Both the position numbers and the translations under genes were made by a program. From Flagellimonas abyssi (GTDB lineage Bacteria > Bacteroidota > Bacteroidia > Flavobacteriales > Flavobacteriaceae): a DNA stretch of 64,000 nt. The stretch is from positions 243,339-307,338 of the forward strand of contig NZ_JAHZSV010000005.1 in NCBI RefSeq assembly GCF_019457905.1, in the 5' to 3' direction. The notes beneath the pieces were generated by a model, which did no database searches, was not told the DNA's origin, and was given only the letters and a program-made list of their open reading frames with translations. Position 1 is the stretch's first letter. Each line of letters begins with the position of its first letter. Positions 20,779 through 30,823 of this stretch are shown here, piece by piece.

Positions 20779-21597
20779 CTAGTAAGATTCCTCATCATTT
20801 GGAAAATCCTGGCTTTTTACATCGTTCACGTATTGGGATACCGCATCGCTCATTTCATCATAGAGGTTCAGGTACCTTCTTAAAAATCTAGGATGGAACT
20901 CGTGGGTCATTCCCAACATATCGTGAACCACTAAAACCTGACCGTCCACATGGTTGCCTGCGCCAATTCCAATAATGGGAATAGACACGCTTTCCGCCAC
21001 CTCTTTTGCCAATTTGGCTGGAATTTTCTCCAACACTATGGCAAAACAGCCCAATTCTTCCAATAATTTGGCATCTGACTTCAATTTTTCGGCTTCCTCT
21101 TCTTCTTTTGCACGAACGGTATAGGTGCCGAATTTATAGATAGATTGTGGAGTGAGTCCTAGGTGGCCCATCACAGGGATGCCTGCTTCCAATATACGGC
21201 TGATGGATATCTTGATTTCTTCGCCACCTTCAACCTTTACAGCATGGGCACCGCTTTCTTTCATGATTCGTATAGCGGAGCGTAAAGCTTCTTTGGAGTC
21301 TCCTTGATAGCTTCCAAAGGGAATATCCACTACAACAAGCGCCCTTTTGGCCGCTCTTACAACAGAGCTTGCATGATAGATCATTTGGTCTAGGGTAATG
21401 GGCAATGTGGTTTCATGACCGGCCATGACATTACTGGCGGAATCGCCCACTAAAATAGCGTCCACATTGGCACCATCCACGATTTTGGCCATGGAGTAAT
21501 CGTAAGAGGTGAGCATACTGATTTTCTCACCGGTCTTTTTCATATCCACCAACGATTTTACGGTTACTCTCTTGTATTCTTTTTTAGCTGTAGACAT
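20779..21597 (-). CDS. panB: 3-methyl-2-oxobutanoate hydroxymethyltransferase
   Basis: A 272-residue enzyme that transfers a hydroxymethyl group from 5,10-methylene-THF to alpha-ketoisovalerate, giving ketopantoate for pantothenate and CoA. Signature motifs are present: [39 protein letters not shown], Mg-binding [10 protein letters not shown] and [17 protein letters not shown], and [25 protein letters not shown]. It has full family length. panC, panD and panE are not nearby. On the minus strand it is followed by the four-helix-bundle and pseudouridine synthase genes. Confidence 0.97.
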   Translation of the reverse strand: MSTAKKEYKRVTVKSLVDMKKTGEKISMLTSYDYSMAKIVDGANVDAILVGDSASNVMAGHETTLPITLDQMIYHASSVVRAAKRALVVVDIPFGSYQGDSKEALRSAIRIMKESGAHAVKVEGGEEIKISISRILEAGIPVMGHLGLTPQSIYKFGTYTVRAKEEEEAEKLKSDAKLLEELGCFAIVLEKIPAKLAKEVAESVSIPIIGIGAGNHVDGQVLVVHDMLGMTHEFHPRFLRRYLNLYDEMSDAVSQYVNDVKSQDFPNDEESY

Positions 21598-21667
21598 CGT
21601 AATTCTATTTGATGGCTAAAAGTAAGGAGATTTGTTTAATTTAGGCATTGATCAAAAAACTAATCAA

Positions 21668-22147
21668 ATGAGAAAACTGTTCAGTTGTGTAGTATTATTT
21701 GCTTTGGGTGCGTTCGGATATGCACAAGGTCCGAATCCATCGAATGAAGAAGCTGAAGCCCATGTAATACAAGTTATAGAAACTTTCTTTGAAGGTTTCC
21801 ATGAACAAGATTCGACGATTATTAAAAGTACGGTGGCCGATGAAATTGTGCTGCAGACCACGGGAAGAAACCCAGAGGGCAAGACACTTTTCAAAACCGA
21901 AGAATTCTCGAAATTTTTAAAATCCATTGTGGGCATACCAGAAACTGTGAAGTTCGAGGAAAAGCTTACTTCTTTTTCCATTCAGGTAGATAGGACCATG
22001 GCCAACGCTTGGGTGGGTTACGAATTTTGGCTGAACGGGGAATTTAGCCATTGCGGCATTAATTCCTTTCAACTTATTAATTTTGACGGTGAATGGAAGA
22101 TTATTTATCTAATCGATACTAGGGGCAAGGAAGGTTGTATGGATTAA
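21668..22147 (+). CDS. secreted NTF2-like (SnoaL/DUF4440-type) protein
   Basis: A 159-residue exported protein with an N-terminal signal peptide (MRKLFSCVVLFALGAFGYAQ). The ATG at 21668 is preferred to one 12 codons upstream. The mature part has the cone-shaped NTF2-like pattern: helix HVIQVIETFFEGFHEQDSTII, then beta strands including ANAWVGYEFWLNGEF, and terminal GEWKIIYLIDTR. Such domains bind small ligands or act as polyketide-cyclase-like enzymes; none is indicated here. It overlaps sdaA tail-to-tail by 4 nt. Confidence 0.8.
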   Translation: MRKLFSCVVLFALGAFGYAQGPNPSNEEAEAHVIQVIETFFEGFHEQDSTIIKSTVADEIVLQTTGRNPEGKTLFKTEEFSKFLKSIVGIPETVKFEEKLTSFSIQVDRTMANAWVGYEFWLNGEFSHCGINSFQLINFDGEWKIIYLIDTRGKEGCMD

Positions 22148-23568
22148 CAATCACTCAAGAATACCCCTACCGCAAGTCCTCCTTCGGAGGTTTCCTTGTA
22201 TTTGGAGCTCATATCTTTTGCCGTTTCCCACATAGTATTTACTACTTTGTCCAAAGGTACTTTTACCTCGTTTGGATCCGTATCCAGTGCCAATTCCGCG
22301 GCGTTGATGGCTTTAATGGCTCCCATGGCGTTACGTTCTATACAGGGAACTTGTACCAAACCGCCAATAGGGTCGCACGTGAGCCCAAGGTGATGCTCCA
22401 TGGCAATTTCAGCGGCAATCAATACTTGTTCAGGAGTGCCGCCCATCAACTCTGTTAATCCTGCTGCGGCCATGGCGGATGATACACCGATTTCAGCTTG
22501 GCACCCACCCATGGCTGCGGAGATGGTAGCTCCTTTTTTAAAAATACTTCCCACTTCGCTGGCTACCAACAAAAACTGTTTCACGTCGTCAAAATTGGCA
22601 TCGTGGTTTTCAATGACCATATAGTACATCAATACGGCTGGGATTACCCCTGCGCTTCCATTGGTTGGGGCCGTGACCACTCGTCCCAAGGAGGCATTTA
22701 CCTCGTTGACGCTTAGAGCAAAACAACTTACCCATTTAATGATCTGACGGAATTTGACTTCTGTATCGCGAATACTTTCCAGCCACTCCTGCGGATTGGA
22801 GTAGGGAATATCCTCTTTAAGTTTTTGGTGCATCTCAAAAGCACGTCGCTTTACGTTCAATCCACCGGGGAGCTTACCTTCGGTGTGACATCCAACGTAC
22901 ATGCTTTCCAACATGGTGTTCCAGATTCGGGCAATGCCCTCGTCTATTTCAGGTTCAGTCCTTAGCGAAAGCTCATTTTCCATCACAATGGTGGAGATGG
23001 ATTTATCTTGTGCATTGCAATGTTGTAGCAATTCATCCCCAGTCTTAACGGGATGAGGAAATGTTTTAAAGGTTTCTTTGTTCTCCTTTGCATGGATACG
23101 CTCTTCTTTTACCACAAAACCTCCGCCAATAGAATAGTATGTTTCGGAAATGGTTTCTCCAGTAACCAGTTCGGCTTCAAATTGCATTGCGTTTGCGTGA
23201 AAGGGAAGAAACTCTTTTTTGAAGACTACATCGTTGAGGAAACTAAAAGAAATCTCTCTTTTTCCGCCCAAATAGAGTTTGTTCTCGGTCTTGATCTTGT
23301 CAATACTTCCTGAAATACTGTCAATATCGATTGTCACAGGGTCTGTTCCCAACAACCCCATTACTACGGCAATATCTGTTGCATGTCCTTTTCCAGTGAG
23401 GGAAAGCGACCCGTACAAATATATCTTAATGGATTGTACTTCATCAAAAACATGTTGCTCTTCAAGTTCTGCGATCCAACGTTCGGCGGCACGCCATGGC
23501 CCAAGGGTATGGGAGCTGGAAGGCCCCACTCCAATCTTTAGCATATCAAAAACACTAATACACTCCAT
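22144..23568 (-). CDS. sdaA: L-serine ammonia-lyase (Fe-S type)
   Basis: A 474-residue single-chain L-serine dehydratase that converts L-serine to pyruvate and ammonia using a labile [4Fe-4S] cluster. The N-terminal beta domain starts with [20 protein letters not shown], the family hallmark. The alpha domain shows [15 protein letters not shown] and cysteines fit for cluster binding in [38 protein letters not shown], plus the C-terminal Cys. Full length, no truncation. Single gene, transcribed away from the dnaK region. Confidence 0.95.
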   Translation of the reverse strand: MECISVFDMLKIGVGPSSSHTLGPWRAAERWIAELEEQHVFDEVQSIKIYLYGSLSLTGKGHATDIAVVMGLLGTDPVTIDIDSISGSIDKIKTENKLYLGGKREISFSFLNDVVFKKEFLPFHANAMQFEAELVTGETISETYYSIGGGFVVKEERIHAKENKETFKTFPHPVKTGDELLQHCNAQDKSISTIVMENELSLRTEPEIDEGIARIWNTMLESMYVGCHTEGKLPGGLNVKRRAFEMHQKLKEDIPYSNPQEWLESIRDTEVKFRQIIKWVSCFALSVNEVNASLGRVVTAPTNGSAGVIPAVLMYYMVIENHDANFDDVKQFLLVASEVGSIFKKGATISAAMGGCQAEIGVSSAMAAAGLTELMGGTPEQVLIAAEIAMEHHLGLTCDPIGGLVQVPCIERNAMGAIKAINAAELALDTDPNEVKVPLDKVVNTMWETAKDMSSKYKETSEGGLAVGVFLSDC

Positions 23569-23705
23569 AAACTCAATTTATAGTTTCAAATATAGGAAGC
23601 TAAACGGGATAAAAATGCGAATATTTAAATATACGGACGGCTTTTTCAATATTGATTATGGCATCCTCAACGGAGTCAACGTTTTTAAGTGTTTTGACAA
23701 TAATA

Positions 23706-23746
23706 TGACACCTTGTCAGATTCTATGTCGTGGCATAATCATTGAC
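23706..23746 (+). promoter_or_regulatory. inverted repeat and possible sigma-54-like element before dnaK
   Basis: TGACA (23706-23710) and TGTCA (23714-23718) form a perfect 5-bp dyad with a 3-nt spacer. Downstream, TGGCATAATCATTGA (23731-23745) has the GG of a -24 box but GA where a sigma-54 -12 box has GC. No CIRCE (TTAGCACTC-N9-GAGTGCTAA) site is present. Together these look like a regulator site plus promoter for dnaK (inference). Confidence 0.4.
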
Positions 23747-23799
23747 ATTTTAAGAGCGAAACAAAATTGAATTTTAAACAGATATAACTTTTAGATACG

Positions 23800-25722
23800 A
23801 TGAGCAAGATTATAGGTATAGACTTAGGCACAACCAACTCCTGCGTCTCTGTAATGGAAGGTAACGAGCCTGTAGTAATCCCAAATGCTGAAGGTAAACG
23901 AACCACTCCATCGATGATCGCATTTGTTGATGGTGGGGAGATCAAGGTCGGAGACCCTGCAAAAAGACAGGCTGTGACCAATCCTCACAAAACAATTTAT
24001 TCCATTAAGCGATTTATGGGTAACAAATACTCAGAATCCAGCAAGGAGGCCACTAGGGTTCCTTATAAAGTGGTGAAAGGTGACAACGATACACCACGTG
24101 TAGATGTGGATGGTCGTTTGTATACTCCACAGGAATTGTCTGCCATGATTCTTCAAAAAATGAAGAAAACTGCAGAGGATTACTTGGGGCAAGATGTAAC
24201 CAGAGCGGTCATCACCGTTCCCGCATATTTTAACGATTCACAAAGACAGGCCACCAAAGAAGCTGGTGAAATCGCAGGTCTTACCGTGGAACGTATCATC
24301 AACGAGCCAACTGCCGCATCCTTGGCATACGGACTTGATAAAAAAGACACTGAACAGAAAATTGTAGTTTTTGACTTTGGTGGTGGTACGCACGATGTTT
24401 CCATTTTGGAATTGGGAGATGGCGTTTTTGAAGTATTGGCCACAGATGGTGATACCCACTTGGGTGGTGACGACGTTGACCAAAAAATCATTGATTGGTT
24501 GGCCGAAGAGTTCAAGAAAGATGAAGATATGGACCTTCGTGAAGACCCAATGGCATTGCAACGTTTGAGGGAAGCTGCCGAAAAGGCGAAAATCGAGTTG
24601 TCTTCTTCTGCACAGACAGAAATCAACTTACCCTATGTAACAGCTACGTCTTCAGGACCAAAGCACTTGGTAAGAACACTATCGCGTTCCAAATTTGAGC
24701 AATTGATCGCCGATTTGGTGAAAAGAACAATCGACCCATGCGAAAAAGCATTGAAGGCTGCAGGATTGTCCAAAAGCGATATTGATGAGATTATCTTGGT
24801 AGGTGGTTCTACCCGTATCCCAGCGGTACAGGAAGCCGTTGAGAAGTTCTTCGGTAAAAAGCCATCCAAAGGTGTAAACCCAGATGAGGTTGTTGCCATT
24901 GGTGCCGCTATCCAAGGTGGTGTATTGACAGGAGATGTAAAAGACGTACTCTTGTTGGATGTAACCCCACTTTCTTTGGGTATCGAAACCATGGGAAGCG
25001 TATTCACCAAATTGATTGAGGCGAACACAACTATCCCAACAAAGAAATCACAGGTGTTCTCTACCGCAGCGGACAATCAGCCTTCGGTTGAAATCCACGT
25101 ACTGCAAGGGGAAAGACCTATGGCAGCGGATAACAAAACTATTGGTAGGTTCCACTTGGATGGTATTCCACCAGCACCAAGAGGTACACCTCAAATTGAA
25201 GTGACCTTCGATATTGATGCTAACGGTATCATCAAGGTTTCTGCTACGGACAAAGCCACTGGCAAGTCACAGGATATCCGAATCGAGGCTTCTTCCGGTC
25301 TTACCGAAGAAGAAATCCAAAAGATGAAAGCGGAAGCGGAAGCCAATGCCGATGCAGATAAAAAAGCGAAGGAAACCGCAGATAAGTTGAATGAGGCTGA
25401 TGCAATGATTTTCCAAACAGAAAAGCAATTGAGCGAGTTTGGCGATAAATTGTCCGATGACAAGAAAAAGCCGATTGAGGAAGCTTTGGAGGAATTGAAG
25501 AAGGCTTACGAAGGTAAAGACCTAGCAGTCATTACACCTGCTTTGGAGAAAATCAACGAAGCGTGGAAAGTTGCTTCCGAAGAAATGTACAAAGCGCAAG
25601 CTGAAGCACAGGGCGGAGCAGCAGGAGCAGCAGGAGACACCGCAGGTGGTGATGCTGCTGCTGGTAACGGAGCCTCAGAAGGTGATAACGTAGAGGATGT
25701 TGACTTTGAGGAAGTGAAGTAA
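23800..25722 (+). CDS. dnaK: molecular chaperone DnaK (Hsp70)
   Basis: A 640-residue Hsp70. The nucleotide-binding domain contains [49 protein letters not shown] and [14 protein letters not shown]; the linker reads [16 protein letters not shown]. It is followed by the substrate-binding beta domain and helical lid, and a Gly/Ala-rich tail ending VDFEEVK (the common EEVD-like acidic ending varied). It refolds proteins with DnaJ and GrpE, which are not in this window, so dnaK stands alone. A dyad and possible promoter precede it, and a strong terminator follows. Confidence 0.99.
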   Translation: MSKIIGIDLGTTNSCVSVMEGNEPVVIPNAEGKRTTPSMIAFVDGGEIKVGDPAKRQAVTNPHKTIYSIKRFMGNKYSESSKEATRVPYKVVKGDNDTPRVDVDGRLYTPQELSAMILQKMKKTAEDYLGQDVTRAVITVPAYFNDSQRQATKEAGEIAGLTVERIINEPTAASLAYGLDKKDTEQKIVVFDFGGGTHDVSILELGDGVFEVLATDGDTHLGGDDVDQKIIDWLAEEFKKDEDMDLREDPMALQRLREAAEKAKIELSSSAQTEINLPYVTATSSGPKHLVRTLSRSKFEQLIADLVKRTIDPCEKALKAAGLSKSDIDEIILVGGSTRIPAVQEAVEKFFGKKPSKGVNPDEVVAIGAAIQGGVLTGDVKDVLLLDVTPLSLGIETMGSVFTKLIEANTTIPTKKSQVFSTAADNQPSVEIHVLQGERPMAADNKTIGRFHLDGIPPAPRGTPQIEVTFDIDANGIIKVSATDKATGKSQDIRIEASSGLTEEEIQKMKAEAEANADADKKAKETADKLNEADAMIFQTEKQLSEFGDKLSDDKKKPIEEALEELKKAYEGKDLAVITPALEKINEAWKVASEEMYKAQAEAQGGAAGAAGDTAGGDAAAGNGASEGDNVEDVDFEEVK

Positions 25723-25740
25723 AACATAGCTTATTAAAGT

Positions 25741-25772
25741 AAAAACCCTGACCATTTGGTCAGGGTTTTTTG
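25741..25772. terminator. bidirectional terminator between dnaK and the LuxR-type regulator gene
   Basis: AAAAACCCTGACCA (25741-25754) and its exact complement TGGTCAGGGTTTTT (25757-25770) form a very strong hairpin with T-runs on both strands, serving dnaK on plus and the regulator gene on minus. Confidence 0.9.
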
Positions 25773-25790
25773 TTTATTGGAATTTTCAAT

Positions 25791-26435
25791 TTACGCCGCG
25801 TTCAACTGCTGTATTTCCATTTCTTTGAGTTTTCTCAAAGCTTCTGATTTTGAGTTTACGTTCAGCTTTACATAAATGTTCTGAATGTGAAAATTGACCG
25901 CGCTGGGAGTGACAAAAAGCTTGTCCGCAATCATTTTATAGGTGAATCCTTGGGTTAGGAGCTCTATGATTTCGTTCTCCTTTTTGGAAAAAGCCTCAAA
26001 AGATTTTGACTGGAACGAGTCGATGATTTTTTTTGCTACATCCAGTTCCAAAGCAATTCCATGCTGGTCCAGTGCCTCCAAAGCATTGAACAACCTATCC
26101 TTGGTTATCGGTTTGATGAGGTAGCCACTCGCTCCTTTTTTAAAAGCCTCTTTGATGAGTTTGAAATCGTTCATTTTACTCATCATCAATACCTTAAGGT
26201 CTTTGTTTTTTCGGTAAAAATAATCAAGGCCATCAATTCCCGAAATACCGTTCAGTAATGCTTCGCAGATAATGATATCTGGATGGGAGCGTCCAAAATT
26301 GGACAGCAGTTCATGTACGGAACCATAGGCTCCGTGAAGCTCATACTGCTCGTTTTCTTCAAAATATTGATTGTAAATGCCGCCGATAGCACCATCATTA
26401 TCGATGATGGCAATTTTTAATGGTTTTTTTTCCAT
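25791..26435 (-). CDS. LuxR-family regulator with Asp-to-Glu receiver
   Basis: A 214-residue regulator starting at the ATG 26433-26435 (MEKKPLKIAIIDND). The receiver domain (~7-125) has a Glu at the phospho-acceptor site (PDIIICEALLNGISG; usual form VLMD), while the Ser (MMSKMND) and Lys (GYLIKPI) switch residues remain. Glu can imitate phospho-Asp, so it may be constitutively active or controlled by level or partner. Residues ~150-210 are a LuxR/GerE HTH (FSKKENEIIELLTQGFTYKMIADKL). No kinase gene is adjacent. Target genes are unknown. Confidence 0.85.
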   Translation of the reverse strand: MEKKPLKIAIIDNDGAIGGIYNQYFEENEQYELHGAYGSVHELLSNFGRSHPDIIICEALLNGISGIDGLDYFYRKNKDLKVLMMSKMNDFKLIKEAFKKGASGYLIKPITKDRLFNALEALDQHGIALELDVAKKIIDSFQSKSFEAFSKKENEIIELLTQGFTYKMIADKLFVTPSAVNFHIQNIYVKLNVNSKSEALRKLKEMEIQQLNAA

Positions 26436-27133
26436 GATAAGAAAGATTAGGGGGATTAATACTGTTACATCATTTGTTCTGTAGGTTAAGTTTTTGGACA
26501 TGGGAGTCCTTCTCCGCATTGTTGAAGTTGGGATAAACCGCTAATGAAACTAACCGTATAGCCTTTGGAAAAAACTATACCAATAGATGTTCCATTTAAG
26601 TTTACTTCAAAAATGGGTGTAATCCCTAAAGGGATCGGTCGCTAAAATTTCTGTTTGGTTGAGGTTTTTACCCCATCAAAAAAAGTAAGGTGAAAAGAGG
26701 TTTTGGGACGCCTTTTTTTCGAGTGTTGTAGTTTTTGTTCATGACTTAATAGATTTGGGATTGTATTATTTCAATAGTGAATTTAGAATTTTTTAACTAT
26801 TGAGCGGAATTTTTGTAGTGGTTTTCGTTCAAATGCACTTTTGATGAAATCTTTAAATTCAGGAAGGTAGAAGATTGGAGGGCTGGAAGATATGTTTAAG
26901 TAATTGTTTTTCAGAATTTTAAATAAAAAAATAGGATGCCGTCCCATCAGCATCCTATTCTTGGTGTAAATCGGTCAGATTGAAATAATACAACCCGCTT
27001 TCTATGATAGTCTGTCAGTTTCCCCCTGTCTTTCTTATCATGGTCATGAGTGTTTCAAAATTCGGCTATGAAACAACATCACAAGACACTTCAGGTTTAT
27101 TGACCGATTCAGTAAGTATTTTTCAGTATTCTA
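26436..27133. other. intergenic region with few signals
   Basis: About 700 nt, strongly AT-rich. The upper end holds a terminator for the minus-strand PD40 gene (26921-26959). The left part should contain the LuxR-type gene's promoter; no clear element is seen. Short frames here (for example at 27004-27189) lack codon structure and family resemblance. Confidence 0.5.
26921..26959 (-). terminator. rho-independent terminator after the PD40 gene
   Basis: AATAGGATGC (26930-26939) and GCATCCTATT (26950-26959) form a perfect 10-bp stem with a 10-nt loop. On the minus strand it is followed by a T-rich run, so it ends transcription coming from 27134-27982. Confidence 0.8.
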
Positions 27134-27982
27134 TTATTCTTCGTCTTGGAACGATGTATCCACGTAATCGATGGTATTATCGTTCATAACAGTTTGGAGT
27201 CCTGTACCTCCATCAGCAACATCGTTGTACTGATCCCGCTTACTTGAACGTCCATAGGCTACAGTATATTGTGATACGGTATTGTTGAAACCTCTATTGG
27301 ACACTACAAACCCCATCTTTTTCTCTGGGCTCAATTGAATGGCGTAGTCGTCACTGTTGCTGTTGATGTGGGCACCAAGGTTCACGGATGTGGTAAGCGT
27401 GTTCTTTACCACCTGTGAGGCATAAAGGTCCAATCCACCGTAACCATCTCTCCCTTCAGAAGCAAAGAACAACAAGGTTTCGTTGTAAATGCTAGGGTAG
27501 AGCTCATCTTCTTTGGTGTTTACTTTGGGGCCAAGGTTTTTGGATACACCTGGAGTTCCGTCTGTAGCGATATCGGCTACGTAGATGTCATATTTTCCAT
27601 AGCTTCCTTTCATATTGGATGCAAAGAACAATCGAGATCCATCAGCGGTTACCGTTGGGTGTTTAGCGGAATAATGTTTAGGACATACCTCCAATTGAGT
27701 AACATTGGTCCATTCACCGTTGACTTTCTCGGCACGATAAACGTGATAAATCAATTCTTTTTTAGAAAACACACCGTAAAGTGGCTTTTCGTAAGTACCC
27801 TTGCTAAAGTAGGCTGTTTTACCATCTTTGGTAATGGACATGGATGGTACGTAGCCATCAACAGTGGAAACACTGCCATCCATAGTCTCGTTGATCATTT
27901 TTTCGTCTGCCTGGGCAAAAGTAGATTGACCGGCTAGTATTGTAACTGAAACAATAAGGCTGTAAAAAGTTGAACGTGTCAT
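27134..27982 (-). CDS. exported PD40 beta-propeller protein
   Basis: A 282-residue secreted protein with an N-terminal signal (FYSLIVSVTILAGQSTFAQA). The mature part consists of PD40/WD40-like blades: GYVPSMSITKDGKTAYFS, HPTVTADGSRLFFASNMKG, GKYDIYVADI, YPSIYNETLLFFASEGRDGYGGLDLYAS, YAIQLSPEKKMGFVVSNR. This resembles the propeller region of OmpA-type T9SS-associated lipoproteins, but the peptidoglycan-binding OmpA domain is missing and the C-terminus is a short acidic tail. A periplasmic binding or scaffold role is likely. It is monocistronic with its own terminator. Confidence 0.82.
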   Translation of the reverse strand: MTRSTFYSLIVSVTILAGQSTFAQADEKMINETMDGSVSTVDGYVPSMSITKDGKTAYFSKGTYEKPLYGVFSKKELIYHVYRAEKVNGEWTNVTQLEVCPKHYSAKHPTVTADGSRLFFASNMKGSYGKYDIYVADIATDGTPGVSKNLGPKVNTKEDELYPSIYNETLLFFASEGRDGYGGLDLYASQVVKNTLTTSVNLGAHINSNSDDYAIQLSPEKKMGFVVSNRGFNNTVSQYTVAYGRSSKRDQYNDVADGGTGLQTVMNDNTIDYVDTSFQDEE

Positions 27983-28373
27983 GATGTATAGATTTGGGGG
28001 TTAATACATGACAAAGATCAAAAACATTGGCAGCGAATACTTATCAATTTTTCATAGGTTTTTACTTTTAACGACTAAAAAGTGCATTTTGTCGAATATT
28101 TTTTAGGTATTTAACACTGATTTGGTCATAAAAATGCAGTTAAACGTTCTTTTTTGTGTTTTAACAGATTAATTCAAGTTCGGATAAATTAGGCTCAATT
28201 AGTTCAAAATCAATATTTCTTATGCTCATTTTGATGGTAATCGTAGTGTTTTCCATCTTCACATATCGCACAAATTGAGTTAACTTCGCTTTTTTGAAAA
28301 CGTATCCATACTATAAGGAGCTATTCCTTGAATATTTTAAAAACAATTACCTCAAACTAGAAAGCCTGCCTAA
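27983..28373. other. divergent intergenic region
   Basis: About 390 nt of AT-rich sequence between the divergent PD40 and antiporter genes. It must carry both promoters. No hairpin, repeat or clear consensus promoter was picked out by eye. Confidence 0.45.
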
Positions 28374-29849
28374 ATGAATATCACTATTGAAAATATCATC
28401 TTAATAGGTTCGGTGCTCCTTTTGATCAGTATTTTAGCGGGCAAAACAAGCTACCGTTTTGGTATTCCTACATTGTTGTTGTTCTTGACCATTGGTATGT
28501 TGGCTGGCTCGGATGGTATTGGAGGTATTTATTTTGACAATCCAAAGATTGCTCAGTTCGTTGGTGTTGTTTCCTTGAATTTTATTCTTTTCTCTGGTGG
28601 ACTAGATACCAACTGGCAGTCGGTTAAGCCTGTATTAAAGGAGGGTATAATGCTTTCAACCATTGGAGTTTCGCTAACTGCGGTAGGTTTAGGGTATTTT
28701 GTGTACCTGATCACCGACTTTAGTATATATGAGAGCCTGTTACTGGGTGCCATTGTATCATCCACGGATGCAGCTGCGGTTTTTTCCATACTCAGGGGCA
28801 AGAATTTGGCCCTCAAGAAAAATCTTAGGCCAACCTTGGAACTGGAAAGTGGAAGTAACGACCCCATGGCCTATGTGCTTACCATTGCATTTTTGACCTT
28901 GGTCCAGTTTCCTGAAAGGAATATTTTATCGGTATTGCCCATGTTTTTTCTACAAATGACATTGGGCGGTGCGGCAGGTTTCCTGTTTGGTAAATTGAGT
29001 AAGATAATCATCAATAGGATACAGTTGGACTTTGAAGGACTCTATCCGGTATTGACCATCGCACTGATGTTCATTACATTTTCCGCTACCAATTTTATAG
29101 GGGGGAACGGGTTTTTGGCCATTTACATCTGTTCCGTATATCTGGGCAACCAAAACCTGATTCATAAGAAAACCATCATGCGAATGTTTGATGGCCTGGC
29201 CTGGCTCATGCAAATAGTGTTGTTCCTTACACTGGGGCTTTTGGTTTTCCCGACCCAGATTGTTCCATTTATTGGAATAGGGCTATTAATCTCCCTATTC
29301 TTGATTTTTGTGGCCCGTCCCTTGGCGGTAATGTTTTCCCTTTTGCCATTTAGAATGAAATTGAGACGGAGATTCTATATTTCTTGGGTAGGATTAAGGG
29401 GGGCGGTACCTATTGTATTTGCTACATATCCCTTGTTGGCGGGCATAGATAAGGCCAATATTATCTTTAACATTGTATTCTTTGTTTCGATAACCTCCGT
29501 ATTGATTCAGGGAAGCACCTTGTCCATAGTCGCCAAATGGTTGCATGTGGGCCTGCCTGAGAGTGTCAAACCACTTTCTCCTACGGATGAATTGCTGTCG
29601 GAACATCCTAAAGCAATTATGAAAGAGATAATAATCAGTGGGTCATGTCCTGCCACAGGAGAAAAAATCGTGAACTTGAACTTTCCTAAGAAAGCCATTA
29701 TTGCAATGATCAAGCGTAATGGCAATTACCTTACACCAAATGGATCCACCATAATTGAAGCAAATGATACGTTGGTAGTGCTTACGGACAAACCCGAAAT
29801 TTTGGACAAAGTCTATGCGTCTCTCTCCATATCCAAAACCGTAGAGTAG
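28374..29849 (+). CDS. potassium/proton-type antiporter (CPA1, NhaP2/CvrA-like)
   Basis: A 491-residue inner-membrane protein. The first ~390 residues form 12 or so hydrophobic helices of the Na+/H+ exchanger fold, with the ion-site motifs SSTDAAAVFSILRG and ELESGSNDPMAYV and the gating segment SWVGLRGAVPIVFATYPLL. Residues ~415-485 form a cytoplasmic RCK_C/TrkA_C-type domain (GKSC-like start ISGSCPATGEKIVNLNFPKKA, then IEANDTLVVLTDKPE). This layout matches K+/H+ antiporters that protect against high K+ or alkaline stress; the exact cation is not proven by sequence. Standalone gene. Confidence 0.88.
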   Translation: MNITIENIILIGSVLLLISILAGKTSYRFGIPTLLLFLTIGMLAGSDGIGGIYFDNPKIAQFVGVVSLNFILFSGGLDTNWQSVKPVLKEGIMLSTIGVSLTAVGLGYFVYLITDFSIYESLLLGAIVSSTDAAAVFSILRGKNLALKKNLRPTLELESGSNDPMAYVLTIAFLTLVQFPERNILSVLPMFFLQMTLGGAAGFLFGKLSKIIINRIQLDFEGLYPVLTIALMFITFSATNFIGGNGFLAIYICSVYLGNQNLIHKKTIMRMFDGLAWLMQIVLFLTLGLLVFPTQIVPFIGIGLLISLFLIFVARPLAVMFSLLPFRMKLRRRFYISWVGLRGAVPIVFATYPLLAGIDKANIIFNIVFFVSITSVLIQGSTLSIVAKWLHVGLPESVKPLSPTDELLSEHPKAIMKEIIISGSCPATGEKIVNLNFPKKAIIAMIKRNGNYLTPNGSTIIEANDTLVVLTDKPEILDKVYASLSISKTVE

Positions 29850-29874
29850 ACAGGGGAACTAGCTGAATAGTTGT

Positions 29875-30231
29875 CTATCCGATTCGGGTGCCGTTTTCAA
29901 TACTTCGTTCCGGTTGCAGCAGGGTAATTTCTTTGTTCTTGCCAATACCTCCAAGAACCAAACATTCGCTCATCATGGTGGCAATTTGCTTAGGAGGGAA
30001 GTTGACAACAGCTACAACTTGTTTTCCTATCAGTTCTTCAGGAGTGTATAGATCTGTGATTTGGGCAGAGGTCTTTCTTTTGCCCACAGCACCAAAGTCA
30101 ATGATCATTTTATAGGCGGGGTTTCTAACTTCTTCAAACACTTCGGCTTCCAATATGGTTCCAATCCGCATTTCTACCTTGGTAAAATCACTCCAAGTTA
30201 ATTCGTTGGATGTTTTTTCGTCCATTTTCAT
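29875..30231 (-). CDS. tRNA-binding OB-fold protein, CsaA-like
   Basis: A 118-residue protein equivalent to CsaA/YgjH or the C-terminal EMAP domain. Motifs: WSDFTKVEMRIGTILEAEVF, AYKMIIDFG, KKTSAQI-like KRKTSAQITDLY, IGKQVVAVVNFPPKQIATMMSECLVLG. The ATG at 30229-30231 (MKMDEKTS) is chosen over an earlier one that overlaps the upstream gene. It is thought to bind tRNA or act as a secretion-linked chaperone. It is read in the same direction as the DoxX gene 46 nt upstream. Confidence 0.9.
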   Translation of the reverse strand: MKMDEKTSNELTWSDFTKVEMRIGTILEAEVFEEVRNPAYKMIIDFGAVGKRKTSAQITDLYTPEELIGKQVVAVVNFPPKQIATMMSECLVLGGIGKNKEITLLQPERSIENGTRIG

Positions 30232-30277
30232 AATTTGAAGTAAAAATATGATTGTATTGAACAGGGTAGGACTTAAT

Positions 30278-30667
30278 TCAGAACAAATTTTTGACAAATG
30301 GTATGTTGGAACGCCGTTGCCAAGCTAAAATCAGGCAGAATAGTAAGGTAACCAGAGCTAAAATAAAAAGAGAACCACCATCATTCCTAACTACTATCCC
30401 TAATTTGGTGAGATGTGAAAGTATAGCTCCCAACATAATTCCAACACCCAACAAAGCCCCAAGCCAAGTTGTTTTGGGAACAAGTATCAGAATCGCTACG
30501 ATCAATTCAATTATTCCCAAGCCTATTCTTCCCCAAGGCTCCATGTTTAGCTGTTTAAATATGTATACGGATTCGGGGGCTGCCGAAAACTTAAAAAATA
30601 AGGTCTGTAACAAAATTACGGCGGGGACAATTTTCAGTAGTGCATTTACAATTGATCTTGTATTCAT
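30278..30667 (-). CDS. DoxX-family membrane protein
   Basis: A 129-residue inner-membrane protein with four hydrophobic helices at ~7-27, ~50-65, ~68-90 and ~97-117. The motif FFKFSAAPESVYIF followed by RIGLGIIELIVAILILVP is typical of DoxX/DoxD-like quinone-interacting membrane proteins. It may be a small subunit of a redox system, but no partner is nearby. It precedes the CsaA-like gene on the same strand. Confidence 0.8.
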   Translation of the reverse strand: MNTRSIVNALLKIVPAVILLQTLFFKFSAAPESVYIFKQLNMEPWGRIGLGIIELIVAILILVPKTTWLGALLGVGIMLGAILSHLTKLGIVVRNDGGSLFILALVTLLFCLILAWQRRSNIPFVKNLF

Positions 30668-30823
30668 TTTTTTAATTGATTGAATTGGATATTGGTTTGG
30701 TCGGGAAACATCTTTGTAAATAACTGAATGGCAATAATTATGTGCGGATTGATATGGAACTCAATTTATTTAAGGTTGATTGAGGTCATAAAACCATCTA
30801 AGGAAATGGTTAATTTTACTGAT

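Noticed and set aside
23569..23799. CIRCE operator before dnaK
   Set aside because: No TTAGCACTC-N9-GAGTGCTAA sequence is present.
27004..27189. 61-codon frame overlapping the end of the PD40 gene
   Set aside because: Antisense to a well-supported gene and without recognisable features.
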